Origin: Monodelphis domestica
Taxonomy: Eukaryota; Chordata; Mammalia; Didelphimorphia; Didelphidae
Direction of reading: 5' to 3'
DNA length: 64,000 nucleotides
NCBI RefSeq assembly: GCF_027887165.1
Contig: NC_077228.1
Location: forward strand, 101,589,362-101,653,361
In this document: in pieces, positions 1 to 11,709 of the stretch
How positions within the stretch are numbered: the stretch's first letter is position 1
How the letters are laid out: each line of letters starts with the position of its first letter
Position numbers and translations under genes: made by a program
The notes under the pieces: model-generated
Seen by the model: the letters and a program-made list of their open reading frames with translations, nothing else
What the model was told of the DNA's origin: nothing
Databases searched by the model: none

Positions 1-399
1 TCTAGGCTATTAGCTCAGTGTCTCAAAGAAAAGTAATTCTATTACCATCTTAAAATATGACTCACCTTTTAAGTCTGATACCACTTTTGTATAGTTAATG
101 AACATACTTCAATGTACTATCTTCCAGATGCAATTTTTAGAGGCATTTTCTAATTGATCAGGCTTTTGCTTTCAGCCTTTTCTGCTGTCAGGATTTTCTC
201 CATATTGAAACCACATAAGAGGATCTCCTTTTAAGGACTCTACCTTAAATGTGTGTCAGTCAGACAAATGCTGCCTGACAGTTCAGAATAAAGTTTAAAT
301 AAAACCAAAAACTCGCTTCCTTTGGTTTCTGGTCCAAATTCAATGCCCAGTACATCCGAAGTCCTTTAGGAGCAAGGGGTCATCTGTAGAGGAAAACAG

Positions 400-800
400 A
401 GGCTTGACTCCTTTTCTCTTGTTTGTACAATTTTACCTGAGTCCTCTTTGCCCTGGAATATCCAACCACTTCAGTTACTTCTCTGAACCTGGAAAACCCC
501 TCCATAAGGTCTACAACCTTCTTCCAATGATGATTTCTTCCTGTAACTTCCATTGTGTGGAAGGGTCCAGTCCAGCTTTTATTATTCTCCTGGCCCTATT
601 CCTGATTCCTAGACTTCAAAATCATGCCCCAAATGATAGGTACCTTCCCCCTCTGTCTTCCACTTTTACTACCCCTTTTATGTTGTTTTGTCCCATTAGA
701 ATGTAAGCTTGCAAGGGCAAGGACTCTTTTTTTACTCGTATTTATATCCCCAGTGCTCAGTAATGTCTGGCACAAAGTATTTGATAAATGTTTGTTTCCA
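400..800 (+). repeat. L2-type LINE 3' end, diverged
   Basis: The text runs like the 3' end of a mammalian L2 LINE: a stretch rich in short pyrimidine words, then 'aatgtaagcttgcaagggca', 'cccagtgctcag' and a close of the 'ataaatgttt' type. It is old and heavily diverged. The open frames in it are short and show no protein-family signal. Bases 1-399 hold nothing I recognise. Confidence 0.55.
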
Positions 801-1397
801 TCCTCCTTTCCATGTAGCTGTCTTTTTTATCAAGGTGGCCCAAGGTTTGAGAATCACATGAAATAAGTCTATATTAACAGTGATTATATTAATATTGTAT
901 ATTGATATATTTTATTGATAAAGCTGTTATTTATTTTAGATGTTGCTTACATGTAAACTATTGTCTTCAAATCACTTCTGGCTAGGGATCTTCTCTAATA
1001 GCTTTATATTTCACTCTTTTTCATCACTCAAGACTATATATACCAAATATCTACCATGCTCTAAGCTCTCATTGCCCAGATTCTATCAATAGGCATTTAA
1101 TAAAGGCTAGTGTTACTACTACTAAATAATTTTGAAATGTGAAAGAAGTAGACCTGTTATTTAATTGTTTGATAAGTCTTTAGTGAATAGGTTGATTAAA
1201 TGAATTTCAGCATAAAAAGTAAGCAAAAAATTAATTGTGTAAAACAAAATAGATGACCTTTAGAGATCACATTCCAAAATCCATTATCACACTAATCTAA
1301 CAACTTGAATATCAACACTCCACTTCTACTCATCTAATGTTTTCCCCTCAAAGTCATCATGTAGATGAAGTTATATTACTTTAAAAAAAAACTAACC
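801..1397. other. AT-rich stretch, nothing recognised
   Basis: AT-rich sequence without a coding frame, tandem array or recognisable repeat head or tail. It may be single copy. Confidence 0.4.
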
Positions 1398-1440
1398 GGG
1401 GGAAGTGAGGTGGCTCAGTGGATTGAGAGCCAGACCTGGA

Positions 1441-1443
<3 letters not shown>
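1398..1443 (+). mobile_element. Head of a tRNA-derived marsupial SINE, 3' part replaced by a purine microsatellite
   Basis: The A-box-bearing head 'gtggctcagtggattgagag' matches the other SINEs in the window. After 'cagacctggagaga' the SINE body is missing and a long GAAA/GGAA array begins, so the array probably grew from the purine-rich 'ctggagatggga' segment of the SINE. Confidence 0.75.
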
Positions 1444-1926
<483 letters not shown>

Positions 1927-2710
1927 GAAATTAAGTTGCTCTGCCAAGTAAATTGTCTTTTCCTGTTCTTCCTTTATTCCCTTCCTTTTCTCCCTTCTCT
2001 TCCTCTTTCCTTCATCTTCCTTCTCTAGATGTCTTTCTTTCCTTCTGCCTTTCTTTCTGCCTCTATATCTATGATTCTGTATATACATATATGTATATTG
2101 AGTATGTCAGCATATATGTAGTCCTCTGAGTAAATATATATGTTTACACTTTCATCAATTTTGATTTCCAAAGTATAGGCACCCCCATCATGAATAAAGA
2201 TCAAAAGTCTGCCATATCCTCTCATCTCATATAACTTTCATTCATGTCTCTACAATCATCTTCAAAGATCTACCCAATAGGATGAAAAAAAAAAGACTTA
2301 AGGAGAATACCTAGATATTTTAATGCCATATACAGAACTCTCATTTTTTACATTTTCTCTGTGTTACTACTAGATTATTTTATCTCTTTTTCTAGTCTTA
2401 ATGATAGATCTTTTATTCTACTTCTCATACATCATTGGTAATGTGCTACCGGCAAGTCATACTCAACATGTATCTTTTTAATGTCCTTGAGTAATGTGAA
2501 ATTTTGATTCCTCTAAAATGTTGCTTTTCCATGATATGAAGTCATCAGGTTTCACTGGGAAAATATTGGTATGAAAGAGATAAGCTTTTACATGAATCAG
2601 AACCTGAGGATCACAGAATTTTCCAATTGCAAGTCACCTTTATTTTCTAGTTTTATTCAGTTCTGGACTCAGACCATGTTCTAAAATTTGTTCAACATAT
2701 TCATGTGTAT
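1927..2710. other. Pyrimidine-rich edge then AT-rich DNA, nothing recognised
   Basis: A C/T-rich stretch (about 1950-2070) borders the purine tract. The rest is AT-rich without recognisable repeat or coding signal. Confidence 0.35.
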
Positions 2711-2790
2711 TTGTGTGTGTGTGTTTGAGAGAGACAGAGAGTCAGAGAGAGAGACAGAGACAGAGACAGAAAGAGACAGAGAGAGAAAAG
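2711..2790 (+). repeat. (TG)n followed by GA/GACA-rich simple repeat
   Basis: A short TG run grades into imperfect GAGA/GACAGA repeats. Confidence 0.85.
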
Positions 2791-3109
2791 AATGAGAGGG
2801 GAGAACCAGAAATATCCCAAATCAATGGGCTGTTCACCATTACTAGAAAATATGCATTTTTCATTTACTTTTTTTTCCAATGTGGCTGATTACAGTCCCT
2901 AAAAAAAGAAAAAAGAAAAAAAAACAATGACTGATTTCAATAAGAAAGTTGTGTAATGATTAAAAGCTCTAGATAACCAAAGACATGCTATTTGTCAATA
3001 TGAGCATTAGGAGAGAGGTGAGTTGATATGAGTAGAGCCTGGAGCAATGATTAAAAGTAGACAAAGACTTGAGTCCCTGGTCTACATTTCTAACCAAAGT
3101 ATTAAAGAT

Positions 3110-3540
3110 AGTATGTAGAAAATTTCCCTTCACACACCCTCTGTTTCATCTAAACTATACTACTTATTGCTCCCCCATCTCTGTTCCTTTATATGTGTGG
3201 AGACACATTTCAGGAAGTTTCTTTCATTATCTCTTCCCTGCCTTGGAGTTCTTCCCTTTCTTCAAAACCTGGTTCGGAGGCCACCTCCTCCAAGAAGCAT
3301 TCATTCATCCTCCCGATTACTGCTCTGGAAATCTCTCATATCATTCTGTTTGTATCACTCCTTTATATTTATCATAACTCACATTATTTCAATTTATATT
3401 ATTTTGTTTTTCCTTCTACTAGATTTTGGAGTTCTTAAGGGCAAAAACTGCATCTTGTTTCATTTTGACATCTCCCTCAGTTCTTAGCATAAAACTTTGT
3501 GTATAGCAGATGCCTAATCAATGTTTACTGAACTGCATTA
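3110..3540 (+). repeat. L2-type LINE 3' end
   Basis: Contains words typical of the L2 3' region: 'ccacctcctccaagaagc', then 'gttcttaagggcaaaaact', 'ttcttagcataa' and an end of the type 'cctaatcaatgtttactgaa'. Diverged; the overlapping open frames are non-coding. A poly-G run follows at 3561-3573. Confidence 0.6.
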
Positions 3541-3619
3541 AATACAGGCATGTTTGTGTGTGGGGGGGGGGGGGCACATACCCATAGGAATATTCTAATA
3601 ACCTTAGTTGTCTACATGA

Positions 3620-3770
3620 AAACACTATATTCACAGGATCATCCATTTGGAAAAGATCTTTTATGTCAATTAACCCATCCCCCATGCTTTACAAATAAGG
3701 AAACTAAGACTCAGAAAAACTAACAGCATTGTACTAGGTAGTCCCAATGCCTAGAATTTATTTCCTTGTC
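3620..3770 (-). repeat. MIR-like SINE relic
   Basis: Contains 'aaataaggaaactaagac', the reverse complement of the conserved MIR core and tail words. Short and diverged. Confidence 0.35.
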
Positions 3771-4059
3771 ATCTCCACCTAAAACAATCTTTCATTTCAT
3801 TCAAAATTCAACTGGGGGCGGGGGGGGGGGGGAATTCAACTCAGGTATTACCTTTTACAGCACCTTTTCAACTGCTCATAACTAATAGTGCCTACTCTCC
3901 ATAATGGGCTAATATTTATTTCATATATATTTATTAATTCTATAAATAGATTATTATATATATGCATATACACCAAGGAGGGGTGGCATCATGCCAGTAG
4001 AGAAAGCTGGACTCAAAAACGTACATTTGTAGAGGGAAATTTCCTCACCTGATGATTCT

Positions 4060-4210
4060 CTTTACTAATAAATTTCCCTGTCCTCTATACCTATACATAG
4101 TATCACCTCCACCACCACCCCCAAAGAATATAAGCTCCATGATAGTAGGGATAGCTTTATTTTGTATCTTTGGGTCCACAGTGTCTGATATACATTAGGT
4201 GTGGAATAAT
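4060..4210 (+). repeat. L2 3' end fragment
   Basis: Carries 'aagaatataagctccatgat' followed by a 'tatctttgggtccacagtgt' segment, the usual L2 tail word order. Confidence 0.45.
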
Positions 4211-4491
4211 GGAATTGTAGAATATATACTACAATAGGTGGCATGTGAGTATAATGGAAAATTACTGGTACAAAAACAGTGCCAAATACTGAAATTCAAA
4301 TAAAGTATTTGAAAAAGTACAGAGAAGACAAAAAAAGAAACAAAATAAAAATAAACACAATATCTATAAGTATGTAAAAAAGAGAACTTTAAATGACAAA
4401 AAACTGAAGATAAAAACCATTGAAAAGTATTAATGTTTATTTATAACATGGTGTAACCCTTCTTTTAACAAGCAGAAGCCTACCAAAGTAG

Positions 4492-4492
4492 G

Positions 4493-4557
<65 letters not shown>
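4492..4557 (+). repeat. (CT)n(TA)n compound microsatellite
   Basis: About 27 bases of CT repeat run directly into about 39 bases of TA repeat. The following stretch to about 5440 holds only faint MIR-like words near 5200-5300. Confidence 0.95.
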
Positions 4558-5440
4558 AACTATCAGCTATAATCATTCTTTAATGTTGCTATATTTAACT
4601 GTAGAGACTGAATTGTGGAGGAATTGAATAAGGAATACATGGAGATTTGTGATGTGATGAAATAAGAGTTATATTAAAATGGATCTAAATAAAATAAAGG
4701 ATAGATAGAAACCAGTTTTTTGATGGATTATGGGTGTTACCCAGAATGTTCTGTTAAATGTTTGGTAACCAAGCTCTCTGGAAAATTTTAACTGCATTGT
4801 TAATGCTTCTCAAATCTAGATAATCAGCAAAATAATAAAACAAACTGATTTGTAGAGTTCTGAGATGTAAATACATTGACAATTTAACCTTCATCTCTCA
4901 CAAACCAATTAGAGTTGATTTCAATATACCTCTGATGTTGCCTTCCATGACAACTAACATGAGCACATCAAGACCTGGGGAAAGTTTGATGGAAGGTTGA
5001 GAGGACAAAATCTTTTCCTAAATATTTTCAGTGTTTAGGGTGAACTCACTAAGGGGTTGTATTGATGCTTATTTATTGCCTAAAATGAGGTAGTAGGTCA
5101 ACCAGTATCGAATAGATTGTAAACAATCAATATGGATGATTATGGACAAATAAAGATGGAAACTAACCATTCTGATTGACAATGTAAATTTACAGAATCA
5201 CAGATTTTCATATTTGGAGCGACCTTGGAGGTTTTATATTTCAACTCATACCTAAGCAAGAATCCCCTCTACCATACCCCACAAATAATGATACAGGTTT
5301 TGCTTGAAGATGATGTCTTATTTATCATTATTTCTCCCCTAGCTCCTAGAAAAATTTCTACCAAAAAATAGATATTATTTTTTATTGAATTGAGTTGAAT
5401 GAATGAAACAAACCTCTAAAAATGCTTACAATATTCTAAC

Positions 5441-5867
5441 TCTTGGGTTGGTTGATTGGTTGCTGTCCTCTGTACTTGAAAAGAACCAAAATGACATCAT
5501 TTTGTCAGGACCCATATACAGTCTTTCTGACTGGCTGATCAGATCAGTATGAGCTTTGAAGGATCTACCACAGATAAGACACAAATAACCATGTGTACCT
5601 CTGGGATGGGGATGTCCAAATTTTCCCATATCACACTTATTTTGAGATATTTCAATCCTGCTAAGCTCATAGAGCACAACCCCTCCTTTGATGCAAGCAC
5701 ACCATGCTGGATGGTCCAGTGTCTCACAATCAATGCCAAAGTTATTCACTTCTGACATCCACATGAGCACTTGCTTTCTGTGGATTCTCCATGAGAGTCT
5801 TTTTGGCAATTGTGTGCTTGGCATTCAACATGGCCAGTCAGAGAGTTGTGCTCTCTGCAGTGGAGTT
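5441..5867 (-). mobile_element. RTE-type LINE, 3' segment (C-terminal coding region and tail)
   Basis: The minus strand reads a degenerate RTE C-terminus. An 'RMPSTQLPKRL'-like segment is followed by 'DHPAWCACIKGG', a 'PHPRGTHG' linker and a finger-like 'CLICGRSFKAHTDLI', all recalled from RTE/BovB-clade C-termini. The tail reads 'atgatgtcattttggttctt' and closes with a CAAC-type simple end, which is how RTE elements and their SINEs end. The element stops at about 5441. It meets an oppositely oriented RTE segment at about 5867, so the two are probably one insertion with an internal inversion. Confidence 0.7.
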
Positions 5868-6188
5868 TGAATGCAAGACTAAAGTGGAGGTAGAGTTGGT
5901 ACATGACTTTCTATTCACAAATGATCATGCACCCAGTGTTGACTCTGAAGCTGAGATGGAACAGAGTATGGACCAATTCTTTGCTTCTTGTGCTAATTTT
6001 GGTCTAACAATTAGCACCCTGAAAATGGAGGTTCTCTAGGATCCAGCACTATACTATTCACACGTGGAACCATCAGTTGCAGGAAATAGAAAAAAATGTA
6101 ATACTTTGGATGAGCTAATTTATTTTGGCAGTATTATTTCCAAGAATATCCACATAGATGATGAAGTCGATTGCAGGCATTGCCAGAG
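5868..6188 (+). mobile_element. RTE-type LINE, inverted reverse-transcriptase segment
   Basis: The plus strand encodes the RT palm region of an RTE element. It reads 'CKTKVEVELVHDFLFTNDHA', where TND stands in place of the catalytic ADD triad, then 'SEAEMEQSMDQFFASCANFG', 'LTIST' and, further on in a shifted frame, a degenerate 'SKNIHIDDEVDC'. This part lies upstream of the C-terminal segment in an intact element, yet it points the other way. Its outer end is the part nearest the C-terminal segment in element order, as twin priming predicts. A weak 5-bp direct repeat, ctaac, lies at 5436-5440 and 6189-6193. Confidence 0.7.
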
Positions 6189-6189
6189 C

Positions 6190-6380
6190 TAACCTGAGTT
6201 CAAATCCAGAATCAAACCTTTACTAACTGTATGACTCTGGGAAAGTCACTCAACCTTTCAGTTTCCTCATCTGTAAAATGAGGATAACAGCAGCACTTAC
6301 TGATAGAGGTTGTCATAAAGATCAAAGAGTATATTTGTAAAATGTGCTTAGTTTAGTGCCTTGAACATACTAAGCATTAA
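6190..6380 (+). repeat. MIR-like SINE
   Basis: Contains 'gagttcaaatccag', 'tgactctgggaaagtcact' and 'cagtttcctcatctgtaaaa' in the MIR order. It abuts the inverted RTE segment. Confidence 0.75.
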
Positions 6381-6439
6381 ATAGTGCGCATTACCTTCCT
6401 TTCTGCCCCTTCTCCTTATGCAGGCTATACATCAAATAG

Positions 6440-6600
6440 GAGACAATGTGGTATATTGAACAGAGTACTGAACTTGGAATTGGGAAGACCTGAGTCCCAG
6501 TCTTATCTCTGTAATTACAAGCTGTGTGACCCTAAACAAATGATGGGATCAGAGCATATCAGAAATGAGAAAGACCTCAATGATCACCTTGGCAGACCTG
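6440..6600 (+). repeat. MIR-like SINE fragment
   Basis: Contains 'gaattgggaagacctgagtc' and 'aagctgtgtgacccta', a second MIR-type head and core beside the previous one. Confidence 0.6.
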
Positions 6601-6815
6601 GGTATAGTACCTGCCTGCTGGTCAGGTGCTAATAACTTGACAAATTCCTATTCCTTTGGAGATCCATAATATGCAAATGCAATGTGCTCCCCCAAGCAAA
6701 ATTATGCACAGCCCACACTTACGATGTGACCTTGGTTTCATTTTTGTTCAGCATTATCACAATGATATATATCCCCTAGCTGGTGGTATGAAACCTGGTT
6801 GTTTTGGGTGCTCCT

Positions 6816-6918
6816 CAGAGAGAGAGAAACAGAGAGAGACAGAGAGACAGAGGAGAGAGAGACAGAATAGAAAGAGAGAGACAAAGGAGAGACAGAAAAG
6901 CAGCAGAGGGAGAGACAG

Positions 6919-6997
<79 letters not shown>

Positions 6998-7066
6998 GCA
7001 GAAAGAGAGAGGAAAGAGACAGAGAGACAGAGGAGAGACAGCAGAGACAGAGAGACAGAGAGAGAT
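6816..7066 (+). repeat. 250-bp purine-rich (GA)n/(GACA)n tract
   Basis: GAGAGAAACAGAGA-type repeats flank a pure (GA)n core at about 6926-6993. The long frames on both strands are low-complexity RE/SL repeats, not genes. Confidence 0.95.
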
Positions 7067-7069
7067 CAC

Positions 7070-8795
7070 ATGCATCTATTTGAATACCCAGGGACCACAT
7101 CACTTTCCTCTTCCACTCTTATCCTGATATAAATCCATAGGGGAAGACAGAACATTCTGACTATCCAATCTTATTATTTTATCCTTCCTTCTGGATTGCT
7201 CTCTTTCAAATTTTGCTTTGGACTTTGCTTTTTTTAGTTTTAAGAATGGGGAGGCATATGCCAAATCAGACAAGTCTACACCAGAAAAAAAGACTCAGTG
7301 GAAACCAATGAGCCTTCACCTCCCTCATTTTTTAACCATTTAAGCAAATAAATACTGACCACAATAACCACACACCAATACACACACCTTACACCTCTCA
7401 ACCCCATGATACTTTTCTCTGTACCAATCTATAAAATGAATTAAGAAAAGCTTTTCAAACTCTGAAAAATTCAAAAACTGAAAAATTCAGTTCCAATAAA
7501 TGGTGCATAAACAACCAAGTTTGGTTATGGTCAGAAAAAATATCATAATGAATCTAATGATCTAATAAGTAAATACTTTTCAAATTGCCCAAACTCAACA
7601 AACTTTTTCTTCAACTGATCTTACAAATAATTCCTAATTGAATTTTCATAAGAATTTTCCCTGAATATAGAAAGCAAATAACTATTCTTAACTAGAATAC
7701 TAGACTCATTCAAATAAGAGTTTATTTAAGGTTGTCTGAGGAAGGAGATTGGACATCTTTGCTCAGTAATTTATTCCTATACATATCAATCTTTTCCACA
7801 AGGACATTCTTTATGCAGATATCACTGCAACATCTCTGAACCCCTTTATTTTTCTATTTCTTAGTTTACTCAGACTTCAAAACTTTGTAGGCTAAAATGA
7901 AACTCATCCAATTAGTGAAAGAATTACAAACTGATAGTGTGCTTCTTCAACAAACAGTGCCTTCTTAAAAATAAAGATTTCCAACCTTGTCACTTGAGGT
8001 GACCACAGAGATCAACTTAAGAGTGATTCTTTTCCTTTACACAGAATACTAAAGAGCTCAAATCATAGTGTTTTGAACAGCACATTGCCACCTTTTTTCC
8101 CTAAGAATTTTATGTTATATTTTCTGATTAGATATAAGCACTATTTCTTATGGTAGTGCTAACTTGGAAAGAGACTGAAACAAAATACTCAATCTTTTAT
8201 TCATTAACTCATCTCATCATTTACATCTAGGATTCTTAGTTTCTTTGATTTTCTACCATGCTTCCCAAAAGGTTCCCCCATTAATATTAACAGGGTTATG
8301 AATCTCATTATTCTGATTTATGCTTTTTCAATTTATTTAAGATTATGTCAATATTAAATTATCTGTCCCTTATGAACAACTTCAATAATGTTTAGATTTG
8401 AAATATTCCAAAGTATTGCCTACCAAGTCAAGACTAGTCTTTCATTTAGATCATGCATAATATCAAGTCTATTTTTCAAATTTCCAATGGAAGTCAAATT
8501 GTGTCATGAGTTACAGTATTATGCTATCCTACTCACCAGAATTAGCTAATAATTAATAAGTATCCTATCATGTCAGGCATAATATGCTCCAAATGCTACA
8601 ACAAAAATCTTATAAGCTGTACTTTCAATTACTGCCCTCAGTTACTCCTTTTTTGGCTCATTCTTAAATAAATAAGAATGAGTGGATGCTTTGCTTCCTG
8701 TGAGATCCCTAACCTTTGGAGTCTACCTTTCACCTCTCACCTTTGGTCCAAGTAGTTATAGCATGCTCAGCAATCACACCACAGTAAAATCATCT
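7070..8795. other. AT-rich DNA, no gene or clear repeat recognised
   Basis: No coding-like frame, tRNA, tandem array or complete repeat is visible. Some of it may be very old LINE. Confidence 0.35.
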
Positions 8796-8799
8796 CAAC

Positions 8800-9150
8800 A
8801 GTGAGCTAAAGAAGATTAAAGGTCTACCCCCCAAGCATGTGAAGACTTCCCTGGTGGAATGGGTGAATGGGAACAACTTTTTCCAACAGCCAAGAAGACA
8901 GCTGAAGGGGGTGCTATGGAGTATCTAGAGCTTGGTCACACATCAAAGATGCCAAGGTCATCCACTGCATCCTGGACCATCATGAGTCATCCTGACTCTT
9001 GTCTTGCCACTGAATCAATGACTCAGGAGGAGAGAGTGAAGTGGATGATTTTCTTCATCTCAGCCTCACTTAAACCCAATTCAAGTACAAGAGTTGAGCA
9101 TCACACTGATGTCGTTGATCCTCTTTGAAATGAAAGATGAATAGTGATAG
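8800..9150 (+). mobile_element. RTE-tailed SINE, copy 1
   Basis: It aligns by eye with the copy at 42780-43100. Both share 'ctacccc' and 'caagcatgtgaagac', then 'gtggaatgggt', 'aagctgaag'-like words, 'tggtcacacatc'/'tgatcagacatc', 'atccactgcatc'/'atccactacatc' and 'cctgactcttgtcttgc'. Both end 'gatgtcgttgatcctctttg' / 'gatgtcattgatcctcttca' and then 'aatgaaagatgaa', the same kind of tail as the RTE copy at 5441. This suggests an RTE-mobilised SINE. The 89-codon frame across it is not conserved between copies. Confidence 0.65.
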
Positions 9151-9224
9151 CAGCAGGAGCAGCAGTAGTAGTTGTAGTAATAGTATTAACATAGCACTCA
9201 AAGGTGTGCAGAGTACGGACCGCA

Positions 9225-9425
9225 TCTAATCTCATTCAATCCTCACAACAACCCTAAGAGATAAGGAATACTGTTGTCCCTGTTTTTCAGAGGAGGAAAC
9301 TCAAGCACAGAAGTTAAGTCAATTGCCCATGATCAAACAGCTTTTAAGAGACTGAAACAGGATTTTAATTCAGGACTTTCTGAAACAAGGTCTAGGATTT
9401 TTACCCATTGTACCACCTAGTCATC
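9225..9425 (-). repeat. MIR-like SINE
   Basis: Contains 'ctcacaacaaccctaagaga', 'agaggaggaaactcaagcac' and 'attgtaccacctag', a full-length MIR3/THER-type layout read on the minus strand. Confidence 0.75.
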
Positions 9426-9429
9426 TTGA

Positions 9430-10665
9430 GTATAGAAAGGATAGAAATCTCTGACAGCTGGAACTATGAGGAAAAAGCTAGTGTTAGAAGTGGCACTTAA
9501 CTTAAATATTGAATAAAGGGAAGAATCTAAGAAGCGATGAACCTTCTCATTCTCATTTCTCAGTATTTTAACTAGTAGAAATCCCATGACCTCTCTAGGT
9601 CTCAGTTTCTCTACATGTAAAATAGAAATAATGCATGTAGTCATTACCTCCCAGAATTGACATGAAGCTCAAAGAAGATATTTATGTAAAACTGCTATTA
9701 ATATTTATGTAAAAACTATTAATATTGAAAATATCAGAATTCCCCAGTATTTCCTCATTTAAAATAAATCTAATGATATACATTCTGAATATGGAAAGGG
9801 AATCAGACAATCAGAACCTTGATTTTTCCAGGATTTGTGTGACATGAAATTTTCCCATTTACAGTGCATTTGTTTGGCTTTTGTCAATAATATTAAAAAA
9901 TTATGACACATCTATGGAAAGGAATTCTCTATCCATATCTGTTCAGTAAGACAATAGAAAAAACAACAGGAAAGCAGATACTTTATTCCTCTCTTCCTCC
10001 TGACCAACTAACTCTGCTGTCACTTCTAACTGGCAACTTGGGAGTTCGTTCGGTGAAATGCCACATGTGACAACATTTTCACATGTATGCTGTGAACCAA
10101 CTAATTGATTGACTTTTTTAAGGCCTTAGAAAGATCCATATTTTTTCACCTTGTGAAAATCCAAGTAGGTTCTGGCAGAGAATCTAAAATATAACTTGAA
10201 AGTCTTCTCTTGTCCTCTTGGTTCGCCTACAAATCTACATAACAGTAAAATTGATTGCTAATTACAGTAGTTGGCTTCCTCCTATTACTATGTCAATAAC
10301 AAAGTTAGTGTCCCTATTGGGAATCTTCAATATAATTGACATGTGTATAAAAATCTGGTTGTACAAACTTCTTTCAGCAAGTCCTACTGGCATTTGTTCT
10401 AGAAGTGTTCAGAGAACCAAACTCTATGGTCCATGGCAATAAATAGTTCAAAAACTCTTTGGATGTACTTTTTTAATTGTCATATTGGGAAGTAATTAAT
10501 GTGACCTTACAATGGATGACTTCAGTGTTAATACTAGGAAATTGGAAGTATCTCCTAGATAATGGGTACTTACTTATGCCATTAATGGCTATAAAATTAA
10601 ACCTCTAAGCATATGCTTAGAGTTAACTATAGAACATCTCAATTTAAAAAAAAGTTAATTTGGCA
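9430..10665. other. AT-rich DNA, mostly unrecognised
   Basis: A possible MIR trace at 9540-9670 ('tctctaggtctcagtttctc'). Otherwise no gene or complete repeat is seen. Confidence 0.35.
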
Positions 10666-10669
10666 GAGA

Positions 10670-10867
10670 GGGCAGCTAAGTGGCTCAGTGGATAGAAAAC
10701 CAGGTCTGGAGATGGGAGGTCCTGGGTTCAAATTTGACCTCAGACACTCCCTAGCTGTGTGACCCTGAGCAAGTCACTTAAATCCCACTGCCTAGCCCTT
10801 ACCACTCTTCAGCCTTAGAACTAATACATAGTATGGATTCTTAGGTGGAAAGTAAGGTGATTTTTAA
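10670..10867 (+). mobile_element. tRNA-derived marsupial SINE, near full length
   Basis: Head 'ggcagctaagtggctcagtg' with A-box, then 'gggttcaaatttgacctcag' with B-box, 'ctgtgtgaccctgagcaagt', 'cctagcccttaccactcttc' and the tail 'gtatggattcttaggtggaa'. This is the whole family layout. Confidence 0.92.
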
Positions 10868-11284
10868 GAGCCAATTAGGAGACATTTTGTCTACATGTTG
10901 ATTGTGAATATTTATTTCTGAATGTACTCAGTTCTATGGGAAAAGGAATTTTTAAAAGACCCAGAAATATTTATCTGAACCTATAACCAGTGTGACCACC
11001 TTGATGAGGTCACAGATCCAATTCTAAATAAATAGGTGGGAAGGAATAGGAGGTAGTGATGGAAAAGCTCCTACTTTTGTCATAAAATTTTGAGAAGGAA
11101 ATGTACTGAAAAAATTAGGGTAAAGAATTGTACTTTGTCTTCTCATAGCATTAGCTATCACATTCAAAGGGCACCTATCGAATCCAGTATTGTGTCTCTC
11201 TGGTTCCTCTCCTAAAGTCTTCTTTCCTTGAGGGAAGATTGATATTGACTGTTAGTCCTTATGTAGGTGTTCAACATGACATGC

Positions 11285-11425
11285 TAGATAAAAGGTTGGA
11301 CTTAGATTTAGGAAGATCAGGGTTAAAATTCTGCCTCTGACACACACTAGCTGTAGGAGCCTAGACAAGTCAATTAATCTGAGTGTCCCCTCAGCAACTC
11401 TGTAAAACTATAGATTATAGATGAG
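11285..11425 (+). repeat. MIR-like SINE fragment
   Basis: Contains 'tctgcctctgacacacacta' and 'gacaagtcaattaatctgag'. Diverged. Confidence 0.6.
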
Positions 11426-11518
11426 TTCCTGATCTGGATTCATGGAAGAAATATCTACACAAGGAATTATCTCATTGATAAATGGACCTTGAGCATAGTG
11501 TTTGATTAATAAATACCT

Positions 11519-11709
11519 TTTAAAAACCCTTACCTTCTGTCTTAGAATCCATGGATTCTAAGATAGAAAAGTGGTAAGGGCTAGGCAATGGGGGTTTAGT
11601 GACTTGCCCAGGGTCACACAGCTAGGAAGTGTCTGAGATCAGATTTGAACCCAGGACCTCCCCTCTATGGGCCTGGCTCTCCATCCACTGAGTCACCCAG
11701 CTGTCCCCT
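11519..11709 (-). mobile_element. tRNA-derived marsupial SINE, near full length
   Basis: Reverse complement of the family: 'aacccttaccttctgtctta' (tail), 'gtgacttgcccagggtcaca', 'gaacccaggacctcc' (B-box side) and 'ccactgagtcacccagctgt' (head). Confidence 0.92.

Noticed and set aside
6656-7132. Frames of 86-158 codons with RE/SL repeats
   Set aside because: Low-complexity translation of the GA/GACA tract.
10670-10760. tRNA-like gene suggested by A- and B-box sequences
   Set aside because: The boxes belong to the tRNA-derived SINE head; no folded acceptor stem or anticodon arm was found and the same unit repeats with the SINE body.
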